Source: Pseudoalteromonas sp. NBT06-2
GTDB taxonomy: Bacteria > Pseudomonadota > Gammaproteobacteria > Enterobacterales > Alteromonadaceae
Assembly (NCBI RefSeq): GCF_002276045.1
Contig: NZ_NQMR01000004.1
Span: 92,143-156,142 of the forward strand
Length of the DNA stretch: 64,000 nt
Reading direction: 5' to 3'
In this document: positions 18,506 to 26,514 of the stretch, one piece after another
Layout of the letters: each line of letters begins with the position of its first letter
Numbering within the stretch: position 1 is the stretch's first letter
The notes under the pieces: generated by a model
The model's input: only the letters and a program-made list of their open reading frames with translations
The model's database searches: none
Told to the model about the DNA's origin: nothing
Position numbers and translations under genes: made by a program

Positions 18506-19180
18506 TTAACCCTGCGTATTATTAAAGAAATGTTTTAATTGTACAGCCATTCCTTTACAAGCATCAGCTTGTACTTGAGCAATAATTGGTATGGGTATCA
18601 CAACTGCTGGCATATAGGATGTACCATCGGCTTCACTGCTGATTTTACCGATCAACTTTTTATTTTTATAATCCCAAATAGATGCTTCATATTCTGCTTT
18701 TTTATCCCAAGTTCCAAAGCCAAAACAACCCAACCCACCACCACCTAAACTGCAAGTAATACTGCCACTACTGCGAGTTGTTTCGGTATTACCATCAACC
18801 CATACTATATAATGTACATTAAAATCACTGAATTTTTGTGATACTGCATCATATGTCAATAGTCTTTGTAGATCTCGTACTCTTAAAGGTGCAGTTCTCG
18901 GTTCAAACCAGGGATATAAATTATCAACAAACGTTTGCTCAGGTATAACATTGAGTTGATTTTTACCTTTAGCTAATATTTTACCAATACACGAAATAAG
19001 TTCGGGTTCTGTTTCGTAATCACTACTGGTTCTTCTACCTATTATAACTATTGACTCTCCTTCAACCAATTCGGTAGCTGAATGTTGAATTTCTTCAATA
19101 GTAACAGTCGTGCAACCAGCTAATACTACTAATATATAAATTAGGCTTAATACACATTTAAAAGATAGTTTAATCATCAT
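18506..19180 (-). CDS. Lipoprotein of unknown function
   Basis: A 224-aa predicted lipoprotein with lipobox VVLAGC (Cys23). The mature part has IVIIGRRTSSDYETEPELISCIGK, a middle segment resembling families that assemble at the outer membrane, and a Gly-rich Cys-containing stretch (SLGGGGLGCFGFGTW). Three Cys besides the lipid-bearing one (ISCIG, ITCSL, GCFG) could form a disulfide. Proteins with this Gly-rich motif occur as uncharacterised lipoproteins; I assign no function. It is followed closely by the M48 protease gene. Confidence 0.65.
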   Translation of the reverse strand: MMIKLSFKCVLSLIYILVVLAGCTTVTIEEIQHSATELVEGESIVIIGRRTSSDYETEPELISCIGKILAKGKNQLNVIPEQTFVDNLYPWFEPRTAPLRVRDLQRLLTYDAVSQKFSDFNVHYIVWVDGNTETTRSSGSITCSLGGGGLGCFGFGTWDKKAEYEASIWDYKNKKLIGKISSEADGTSYMPAVVIPIPIIAQVQADACKGMAVQLKHFFNNTQG

Positions 19181-19277
19181 TATTACCTGTTGTATTGAGC
19201 AATTAAGTGAAAATGCTTTTACTTTATATGGTACAAATTAAGCATAGCTTCTATTATTTAAATTCACCATTTCAAGC

Positions 19278-19889
19278 TTATTTATTTGCATGTTTCTTTA
19301 ACCAGTTATGTATTTCAGGTATATGACTAAATTTAAGTGTTAATCCAGCGCCTGCATCTCTAAGCGCAATAACCATCGCTTCATTAAGCGCACTTTCTTG
19401 AGATTGCATAAAAGAAGTCGGTGTTTTCCCGTATGCTGTTAAAATCCAATCAGCCAGTAACAGACCTGCATTATCATAAACCTTCATATTATATTTAATC
19501 CAAACCTCAAACATATTCAATTTTGTTTCTGCTGGAACGTTATATTGAAGTTCATCAACATGAGGTTTGAAAAAAATATCAATTGAATAATTTTGTTTGT
19601 TTTTGATATCAGTAACACTGACAACATCAGTGAACATTGCAGGTAATACAGTATTAAATAATTTTAATTGTGCTTCACCGACTTCAATTTCCCATTCATC
19701 TCGTTTAGTATCTTTTTCTGTATATTGGTAATCTCTAAAATCGCTGTCATAAATAACACCTAAAGTATAAGGTAATTTATTAACAACAGGAGTTGGGAAT
19801 TGCCCCTTAACCGTCAAAGTACTCTTACAGCCAGTAAAAATGACTAAAGTCACAATAAATATCAATAGTTTTAAACTGTTAATTATCAT
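19278..19889 (-). CDS. Lipoprotein of unknown function
   Basis: A 203-aa predicted lipoprotein with lipobox VIFTGC (Cys21) followed by KSTLTVKGQFPTPVV. The rest is a single mixed alpha/beta domain with LPYTLGVIYDSDFRDYQY and a C-terminal helix region (SALNEAMVIALRDAGAGL). The overall pattern recalls small outer-membrane accessory lipoproteins, but I recognise no family. It starts 33 bases after the upstream VWA gene and belongs to the large cluster. Confidence 0.65.
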   Translation of the reverse strand: MIINSLKLLIFIVTLVIFTGCKSTLTVKGQFPTPVVNKLPYTLGVIYDSDFRDYQYTEKDTKRDEWEIEVGEAQLKLFNTVLPAMFTDVVSVTDIKNKQNYSIDIFFKPHVDELQYNVPAETKLNMFEVWIKYNMKVYDNAGLLLADWILTAYGKTPTSFMQSQESALNEAMVIALRDAGAGLTLKFSHIPEIHNWLKKHANK

Positions 19890-19922
19890 TTATTTATCCT
19901 TTTAAAATAAAATTTAGTGATA

Positions 19923-20927
19923 TTACTTAATTTTATAATCATTTAAACCAACAAAGGTACCACCATTTCTATATGTTAATTCTCTCATCAAAGTGGCAAA
20001 TCGAATTCCAGTCGTTTGCAAATGGCTTGGTCTCATAAATTGAACAGGAAAACCAACAGCATGTATTCTTACAAGTCTTTCATTATTTTTGTTTACTTTA
20101 TTAATACGCTCAATTGTATTGAGTACTGTTTGTATGGAGCGACCTGAAAACTCATCACCCATAACATATAAGCTAATTCTTTTATCTTGGCTAAAAAAGG
20201 TACTAATTGCTTTTTGAATGCCCTCTACGGGGCTACTATTACTAAAAGGATTCCAAGTTCTTAAGCGTTTTATAATCGCCTCCCTGCGACCTGGAGTATC
20301 CGGAATCCATTTTCTACGATAATTTGTAAACATATACTTGCCCATATCATTCATAATTTGAATGCCTTTTACTTCAGGGTAAATGTCTAAAGTCGCTATT
20401 ATTTCCTCTAACAATCTCTGCCATCCATAATTATACATACTGCCTGAAGTATCTATAATGAAAATAAGATACTCACTATCTACTGGGATCCCTCCAATCA
20501 GGTTATTTTTATTTTGATAATTAGCGCCTAGTAAACGTGTCATTTCATCAGAAAGAGACTGTAGTGCAATAGCAAGTTTTCCCTTCTCTTTTTGCATATA
20601 GGTAGCAGCTTTTGCAGTTTGTGCAAATTGTGCTTGGATTGTGGCTAATTTTGTTCTTAAAATGGCAATACGTTTTTTTTCACTATCAATTTGTTCATGC
20701 TTTGCCGTTAAATTTCTATTGAAAATCGTTGTTTCACCTCTTATAGTAAATAAAATTTTTTGTAAGTTTTCAACTTGAGCATCTAAATTAATTGCCGATT
20801 TTTCCAGCACAATAGGCTGTACAGTTTTAGTAATCATTAATAGTAAAATTATGGCACCAAAGCCACAACAAATTACATCTAAAAAAGCAATGCTTGACTC
20901 TTGTTGTATCCTTTTATTTCTTGCCAT
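19923..20927 (-). CDS. Membrane-anchored VWA protein with ExbD/TolR-like N-terminal helix (first of pair in coordinate order)
   Basis: A 334-aa protein. One helix near the N-terminus carries AFLDVICCGFGAIILLLM, with Asp17 placed like the proton-carrying Asp of ExbD, TolR and MotB. A coiled-coil segment (about 48-130) follows, then a von Willebrand A domain (about 150-330) with an intact metal-ion-dependent adhesion motif DTSGSM (159-164). Topology is predicted as cytoplasmic N-terminus and periplasmic VWA. It lies 9 bases after a paralogous gene and near a MotA/ExbB-type gene, so the three may form a stator. Channel partnership is inference; the motif and domain are seen directly. Confidence 0.82.
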   Translation of the reverse strand: MARNKRIQQESSIAFLDVICCGFGAIILLLMITKTVQPIVLEKSAINLDAQVENLQKILFTIRGETTIFNRNLTAKHEQIDSEKKRIAILRTKLATIQAQFAQTAKAATYMQKEKGKLAIALQSLSDEMTRLLGANYQNKNNLIGGIPVDSEYLIFIIDTSGSMYNYGWQRLLEEIIATLDIYPEVKGIQIMNDMGKYMFTNYRRKWIPDTPGRREAIIKRLRTWNPFSNSSPVEGIQKAISTFFSQDKRISLYVMGDEFSGRSIQTVLNTIERINKVNKNNERLVRIHAVGFPVQFMRPSHLQTTGIRFATLMRELTYRNGGTFVGLNDYKIK

Positions 20928-20936
20928 ATAGGACTC

Positions 20937-22016
20937 CTAAGGCCAATCACTTGAAGGACTCATAAATGAGCCAGATGTATACTGTGCAAGTTTCCAAAAA
21001 GCAGATGCTGCCATAGGATCACCTTCCATAGGCCATAACAAAATATTTACGGGGATCCCTTCAGGCAGACTATTTACAGCTTTTTCAAATAATATTTCTC
21101 TTTGAGGACCTGTAATTGTTGTTGCCTTATTGTTACTTTCATTACCTTGAGTGGGTAAACCATCAGTGATTAATAAAATATTATCGGGTAGAGGATCTAA
21201 ATAGTTTACTGATTGAAATGCTTTTTCTAAATTTGTTCCACCGTTAGGGATTATCATTCTTAAGTTTTGAATACTTGAATTGAGTGTTTCTCGATCTGAA
21301 ATATAATGCCATTTATGAATACTTTCCTTAAAGGCGGCAGATACTTCTGTATTAAATCCATAAATTTGATATTGGCTTTGAACGGGAAATTTCGCAATTA
21401 ACCATTCTACTGAGAGTATAGCCCGAGTCCATTTTGCAGATGACCTTTTTAGCTCATCAGGAACGTATTTTTTTCGGATTATATTTACAATTGAGTTGTC
21501 TAACATGCTCGCTGATTTATCTAATAAAATTAAGGTTCTTGCGCCACTGAGTTTCAGTCCTGTTAAATACTGTCTATTACCTTGTCCTGCAAAATCTCTT
21601 GCGTCATTGGCTTTTGCTTGTTCATCCTCTAGCTTTTCTTTTTCTAACATCAGAGTTTTAATCTTGTGTTTTAAGTCTAAAATTTGCTGATCATCATCTG
21701 GCATATCAAGTTGAGTGATTTTATTATTTATTGCATCAATTTCATCATTTATCCTTCGTGCTAAACCGCTTGTTTCAACCAGTGCTTGATCTAATGTTGA
21801 TATCGTATTTTTTAATTTAACTAAGTGTTTATCGCCCTCTAAAATTTCTTCTTCTAATAAATTAACTTCAGCTTTTAGTGTATTATTTTGTGCATCTACA
21901 ACGGTATCAACATCATGCTTTATAATTAAAAATACCAATATTACAGCACCAAATCCGCAAGACATGATGTCAAGAAATGATAAGCTAAAAGTTGTAAATT
22001 GGCGCTTTTTTGACAT
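20937..22016 (-). CDS. Membrane-anchored VWA protein with ExbD/TolR-like N-terminal helix (second of pair)
   Basis: A 359-aa paralogue of the next gene downstream. The N-terminal helix reads LSFLDIMSCGFGAVILVFLI, with Asp16 in the same place. A long acidic and Lys-rich coiled coil (about 45-138) separates it from the VWA domain (about 158-355), whose motif is DKSASM (166-171), keeping the DxSxS pattern. The two share the FLDxxxCGFGAxIL block almost exactly but differ elsewhere, as expected for a heterodimer. It begins 4 bases after the Hsp70-like gene ends. Confidence 0.82.
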   Translation of the reverse strand: MSKKRQFTTFSLSFLDIMSCGFGAVILVFLIIKHDVDTVVDAQNNTLKAEVNLLEEEILEGDKHLVKLKNTISTLDQALVETSGLARRINDEIDAINNKITQLDMPDDDQQILDLKHKIKTLMLEKEKLEDEQAKANDARDFAGQGNRQYLTGLKLSGARTLILLDKSASMLDNSIVNIIRKKYVPDELKRSSAKWTRAILSVEWLIAKFPVQSQYQIYGFNTEVSAAFKESIHKWHYISDRETLNSSIQNLRMIIPNGGTNLEKAFQSVNYLDPLPDNILLITDGLPTQGNESNNKATTITGPQREILFEKAVNSLPEGIPVNILLWPMEGDPMAASAFWKLAQYTSGSFMSPSSDWP

Positions 22017-22020
22017 AAAC

Positions 22021-23307
22021 TTAAAACTCCTTATCTAAGAAAATCACTTTCAAATTTAGTTTGTCTAAATTCGAAATCGTATCACCACAATTTAAAAGTA
22101 TCGTTTGTGAGATGTGTGATTTATTGACTACTATTGGAATATCCTTTAATAAGGTAAGTAATACATTTTTCTTGTTTGGGACTAGAGCAATAAAAGATGA
22201 CTTTGTTTGCTTTCGACTAAATGGGTGAACACCGTTTTGAGTTTCATTTAAATATATCGTTGCATTTTTAAATGCAACGCAAAATTGGTTACATAAAATA
22301 TGAGTTGGGGTATCATAATTTTTTTCATTGTTCCTTTTATAATCTTTTAATATTGGGATTTTATCAAGTAAACATATTCCTGTTTGTTTATTTATGAATG
22401 GTAGATACTGTTTAATTAAGTAATAAGTTGGAGTTATTGGCAGTAAATTACATTCATGTTTGTATGATGTGTTAGAAATTAAATTATATAGTTTTGTTGT
22501 AAGATATATTGATTGATTTTGTGAGGCACTTTCGAATAAAGTGGCAAAAAATTCAGTTGTTTTATCTATCAAATCTAGTCGTTCTATTTTAATTGATTTC
22601 TCATTTATCAAAATATTCTGATCTTCTATTAAGCCTGTATTTGATAATTGGTATAAGATTTTATATATTTGATCAAACAACGCTTGTTCTGTGAGTGCGC
22701 TGTGTAAAGCATCAAATCGTAAATGTTTTATAAATATTTGATTACACCAATTTGAAATATATGAGACTAGTTCTAAAAAACCTGATTCAGGGAAAGTTTT
22801 GTTGCCGGTTAATTCAATAGATTGATTTATCGTAAGCAGAGACAAACTTGAGTTGTGTAATCCTAATTGGCCAACACCATACTCTCCTTTAAAATCAACT
22901 TTTACTATATTGAAAACATCATGATTTATGATTGTTAATGTATGTAATTTACAACTTGTTGCTAATCCTAAAAGTAAAGCTAATTGTTGTTCTTTATAAT
23001 AAGAAGGAACCATAAAAACAACCTGAGTATTATCTTTGTAATTTTTAGTGATCTCAGATAGTTGCAGGTAAACTAAGTCAGCAAAATGTCTAACATTTTT
23101 ATTATGGCTGTTTATTTTTTCATAACCCAAACGCTGCCAATAATGAGAGTAAAAGTCATCTGGAGATATCTTAATATTAGATAGCGCTTTATCGCCAAAT
23201 ACTACCTGATCTTTTTCAATATGTGCATATGCGCATTGTTCGAAACTATATTCACCGTCATGCACTGTAATTTGAAAATCATTAATTTCAATCACAATTA
23301 GATTCAT
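22021..23307 (-). CDS. Degenerate Hsp70/actin-fold-like protein
   Basis: A 428-aa protein without signal peptide or membrane helix, thus cytoplasmic. The N-terminus begins with a short beta-strand pair (LIVIEINDFQITVHDG) and the stretch VVFMVPSYYKEQQLALLLG near residues 95-113, followed by LHTLTIINHDV, resembles the VPAYF...Q...A...GL...INE part of Hsp70 proteins. The nucleotide-binding phosphate loops of Hsp70 are not kept: there is no DxGTT at the start, and the second loop reads QLGLHNSS. So it may not hydrolyse ATP. The last 60 residues could be a separate beta domain. Its stop abuts the VWA gene, and its start touches the ExbB-like gene. The family call is tentative. Confidence 0.55.
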   Translation of the reverse strand: MNLIVIEINDFQITVHDGEYSFEQCAYAHIEKDQVVFGDKALSNIKISPDDFYSHYWQRLGYEKINSHNKNVRHFADLVYLQLSEITKNYKDNTQVVFMVPSYYKEQQLALLLGLATSCKLHTLTIINHDVFNIVKVDFKGEYGVGQLGLHNSSLSLLTINQSIELTGNKTFPESGFLELVSYISNWCNQIFIKHLRFDALHSALTEQALFDQIYKILYQLSNTGLIEDQNILINEKSIKIERLDLIDKTTEFFATLFESASQNQSIYLTTKLYNLISNTSYKHECNLLPITPTYYLIKQYLPFINKQTGICLLDKIPILKDYKRNNEKNYDTPTHILCNQFCVAFKNATIYLNETQNGVHPFSRKQTKSSFIALVPNKKNVLLTLLKDIPIVVNKSHISQTILLNCGDTISNLDKLNLKVIFLDKEF

Positions 23308-24120
23308 TTAAATCTCCCCAGAGCCTTCGGTTTTTAAGTGATTTAATAAATTCTCATCGCAATAGTCTTGGGTATTTTGCACATGTCTTTCTTGAAATAG
23401 CTGAAGCTGGTGAGTAAAAAACATGATAAAAATACTAATAATTAGTGCAATAAATGTTGAATTAAAAGCAACACCCAAACTGTTAGTTACACCTATAATA
23501 TCACCTTCTACGGCTTTGTGAGCTTGACCTAGCGCTTCGCCTATCCCTCGTACAGTTCCAATAAAACCAATAGAGGGAATAGCCCAAGATATATACCTGA
23601 TCATTGCTAATTCGCTGTCTAATCGGTCCGCTTCAGAATCACAGGTATCTTTTATAGCTGTTGCCACAGCTGCTATATTTTCTGTCGCAATAAAACGTTT
23701 AAGTGCTACTAATATTGTTCTAGGCAATAATAATATTTGTTTGTCTTTTGGTAAGTTCTGAATTGGTCGGCACAAACTGTTTGCATCTTCAGGTAAAACC
23801 TTGGTGCCTTGCTGTATATTTAAAACAGACAAATGCAACATCGAGGTTTCATGAACGGTTGTTTTGGCTTTATATGCCATTATCATTAAAACCCAAAACA
23901 TTAATATAAAACATGTTTCTTGTTCATAATCTTTTAATACAATATAGAGTGATCTTTGAGTGCTAATTTCACTCCCCGCTTTTTGTTGCGCTTCTTGTTG
24001 TTGTAAAAGTACTTCTGCGTTGGGTCTAATGACAGCAACATAAACAGCATGCACTATCAGTATTGAAATTAATAAAGAAAATATTTGGTATATAAATTCA
24101 CTGCCAGAACTTCTTTTCAT
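23308..24120 (-). CDS. MotA/TolQ/ExbB-type proton channel protein
   Basis: A 270-aa inner-membrane protein. I use the ATG at 24120, which has AAGGA ten bases upstream and begins MKRSSGSEFIY; a longer frame opens at 24144 but overlaps the previous gene. Four hydrophobic helices lie near 11-31, 68-84, 176-196 and 216-236. The last two, with the loop between them, carry the family pattern (IPSIGFIGTVRGIGEALGQA, then VTNSLGVAFNSTFIALIISI). ExbB-type proteins conduct protons with a partner carrying an Asp in its single helix; the two adjacent VWA proteins supply such helices. It lies between the small exported protein gene and the Hsp70-like gene. Confidence 0.88.
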   Translation of the reverse strand: MKRSSGSEFIYQIFSLLISILIVHAVYVAVIRPNAEVLLQQQEAQQKAGSEISTQRSLYIVLKDYEQETCFILMFWVLMIMAYKAKTTVHETSMLHLSVLNIQQGTKVLPEDANSLCRPIQNLPKDKQILLLPRTILVALKRFIATENIAAVATAIKDTCDSEADRLDSELAMIRYISWAIPSIGFIGTVRGIGEALGQAHKAVEGDIIGVTNSLGVAFNSTFIALIISIFIMFFTHQLQLFQERHVQNTQDYCDENLLNHLKTEGSGEI

Positions 24121-24133
24121 TATGAATTTCCTT

Positions 24134-24409
24134 TTAAATATCAATGGGAAACGGAACAGATAAGTCTTCAGAAATAGACTCTGTTGGTATGAACTTTTGA
24201 TCTTTTTTCGTTTTTTGTACTTTATTTTTATCGATTATATTTTCTATTTTAGATAAGCTAAAAACCCGCTTAGGCTTTTGAGTGATTAACTCTATAGCGC
24301 TGCTTATTTTTTTTACTTGTTTATTTGAAATACGATTATCTGTGTTTTCATTAGATAAACTTGATGTTGTTAAAAGTGATAACAAACAAATGCTCAGTTT
24401 CATAATCAT
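24134..24409 (-). CDS. Small exported protein of unknown function
   Basis: A 91-aa protein with an N-terminal signal-like stretch (MIMKLSICLLSLLTTSSLS) and a basic, Lys-rich mature part ending VPFPIDI. AAGAGG stands 7 bases before the first ATG. No family is recognised. It sits 11 bases after the PEGA-SUMF1 gene and 13 before the ExbB-like gene, so it is clearly inside the operon. Confidence 0.55.
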   Translation of the reverse strand: MIMKLSICLLSLLTTSSLSNENTDNRISNKQVKKISSAIELITQKPKRVFSLSKIENIIDKNKVQKTKKDQKFIPTESISEDLSVPFPIDI

Positions 24410-24420
24410 AAACTAACCTC

Positions 24421-26514
24421 TTAATTTGCATACTTAGCAATTCTAAAGCCAAGATCTTGCCTCTTACTATTGCCATAATCTCTAAATGAAAGCCTTAATT
24501 CAGTTCTTGTTCCATGTGCCCAACTGGAACCTCTAATCACATGATAATCTCCAGTAAGTGGCCCCATAGGGTCAACTTGTATTTTTGAAGACAATCCGGT
24601 TTGTATTTCATAGAGATCATGACTCCATTCAGCGACATTACCGGATAAATCATATATCCCTTTTTTATTTTTATTAAATGACGCAACTGGTGCGGATACA
24701 GGATAGTTGTCATTATATTTAGCTTGTACATTCCCTAAAATAGCTGCTCCTGAAATGTCAGCAAAGTTCCCTGATTTTTTAGTGGGAGGTAAAGAATCTC
24801 CCCATGGGTATTTCAACATTTGGTCATCGATAAATCTTGAGGACCAAATCCATTCAGCTTCTGTTGGTAACCTATAACCTTTTGCTTTTTCATCAAATGA
24901 AATCAGTTTATTATCTTTTATGTTATATACATTTTTTAGTTTTTCTTTTAATGAAAGCCAATTACAAAATAAAGCTGCTTGTATCCAAGTTATATTTACA
25001 ACTGGTTGGTCAATACCATTTAAACTTTTTCCTTTTACATGGCCTGATGAATGCTCACTTTCAAATTGTTTAAATTGTTTGTTGGTCACTTCTGTAAAAC
25101 CTAAATAAAAAGGGCGAGATAAACTTAAAGTACGTTTAATTTCGTTTGCTCTGCGGCCTTGTTCGCGGCGAGATGCTCCAGCATAAAATATTTTTTTAGG
25201 TTTAAATAATTTTAATTTCCCACCCGATGGATCTGAAATAATAGACTTCATATTATCCCATTTAGCTTGTTCTAAAGTTTTAAGTTTGATGTTAAAAGTT
25301 TGTGCTAATGTTGCGTTTGGCAGTATGTTTTTCTGATAAGTGACATATCCTGACTTTTCAATTTTTATATTTTGTTGCTTAACTGATAGCGTCAGATCTT
25401 GAGAAGCTCGCCCCATAAATATATCATTTATATAAATTAAAGCATCTGAAGGGGTTACTTTAAATTTAACTTCTCCAAGAATAGGTGATAGTGTGATATT
25501 TCTTATTACTTTAGTACCTGAACCTACTTTCAACTTTTGATTTTGTTGTTGATAACCTTCTTTAAATATCAATAATGAAGCACTTATATCCGGAAGTACA
25601 TGCGCTATTATAGGTGTTGTGCCAAGAAACTCTTCACCAAACGTAACACTCGCACCACTAGGTTTGCTTGTGATCTGTAATTCACCTAATAACTTTTCAA
25701 GATGGATGTCAGAAATGGTTTGTTTTGTTAATGCTATTACATCAACATCCCTTTCAACATGTTGATAACCTTGCTTTTTAAATATGAGTGAGTGAGTACC
25801 TTCTAGTAAATCAAGAGTAATCGGGGTTTTACCTAAAAGCTTACCATTTTCGATGATCTGAACCGCAGAAGGGCTTGAATCGAATGAAATACTAGCCCAA
25901 GCAGGGGAGAGTGCAATTGACAGTTTTTGTAGTTGCTGTTTTCCTTTAATAGATAACCTGGTTTTAAAATCGAAAAATTTATCTGATGACACTAACAGTG
26001 TATGCTCACCTGCTGAAATATTTGAGATAACCCCATTTTTAATATTGACTGGTTCTGAGTCAATTTTGACTTTTATTTTTACATTTGGATTGACTATTAA
26101 TTGAAGATCACCAGGCAATTTTAAAAACTTAAAATTAAACTCCTGATTTTGCTTTTGTGTTACTTCAAAACTTTTATTCAATGGATAATAACCTGCTTTG
26201 TCAGATTTAAGGGTATAGTTGCCAGGAAGGAGCAAGTAATAATCCGACATTTTAAAATGAAATCCTCCTTCTAAACTGATTTTATTATATTCAGGGCTCG
26301 TTTTGAATGTGACTGATTTTGCCGTAAAAACATAAAGTAATGCGATAAAGCTCACACACAATAAAGCTGTTAATATGATATATTTTCCTTTTAATTGAAC
26401 TTTTTTATCTATGACCGTTTCATTTGCAGGAACGAATTTTAAAGGTTCAATAATATTTTCTATTTGATAATTGCTCTGTTGTTCGTTATTATTTTTATTC
26501 ATACCATCACCCAT
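24421..26514 (-). CDS. Membrane-anchored PEGA-repeat protein with C-terminal SUMF1/FGE-like domain
   Basis: A 697-aa protein. A cytoplasmic N-terminus of about 43 residues is followed by one helix (about 44-64), then a beta-rich stalk with at least three PEGA repeats (about 205-275, 277-342, 346-412) that show the ...GTTP...L...G..L...K.GY... pattern. Residues about 430-697 form a formylglycine-generating-enzyme-like (SUMF1) domain with RLPTEAEWIWSSR, DLSGNVAEWSHD and the RGSSWAHG block near 661. The Cys pair that true formylglycine enzymes use is missing, so it is probably a binding or structural version. The first ATG overlaps the preceding stop by 8 bases; a Met at codon 5 (26502) is an alternative. 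Confidence 0.87.
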   Translation of the reverse strand: MGDGMNKNNNEQQSNYQIENIIEPLKFVPANETVIDKKVQLKGKYIILTALLCVSFIALLYVFTAKSVTFKTSPEYNKISLEGGFHFKMSDYYLLLPGNYTLKSDKAGYYPLNKSFEVTQKQNQEFNFKFLKLPGDLQLIVNPNVKIKVKIDSEPVNIKNGVISNISAGEHTLLVSSDKFFDFKTRLSIKGKQQLQKLSIALSPAWASISFDSSPSAVQIIENGKLLGKTPITLDLLEGTHSLIFKKQGYQHVERDVDVIALTKQTISDIHLEKLLGELQITSKPSGASVTFGEEFLGTTPIIAHVLPDISASLLIFKEGYQQQNQKLKVGSGTKVIRNITLSPILGEVKFKVTPSDALIYINDIFMGRASQDLTLSVKQQNIKIEKSGYVTYQKNILPNATLAQTFNIKLKTLEQAKWDNMKSIISDPSGGKLKLFKPKKIFYAGASRREQGRRANEIKRTLSLSRPFYLGFTEVTNKQFKQFESEHSSGHVKGKSLNGIDQPVVNITWIQAALFCNWLSLKEKLKNVYNIKDNKLISFDEKAKGYRLPTEAEWIWSSRFIDDQMLKYPWGDSLPPTKKSGNFADISGAAILGNVQAKYNDNYPVSAPVASFNKNKKGIYDLSGNVAEWSHDLYEIQTGLSSKIQVDPMGPLTGDYHVIRGSSWAHGTRTELRLSFRDYGNSKRQDLGFRIAKYAN

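Noticed and set aside
24421..26514. Active formylglycine-generating enzyme with a sulfatase partner
   Set aside because: The catalytic Cys pair is absent, and no sulfatase gene lies in the window.
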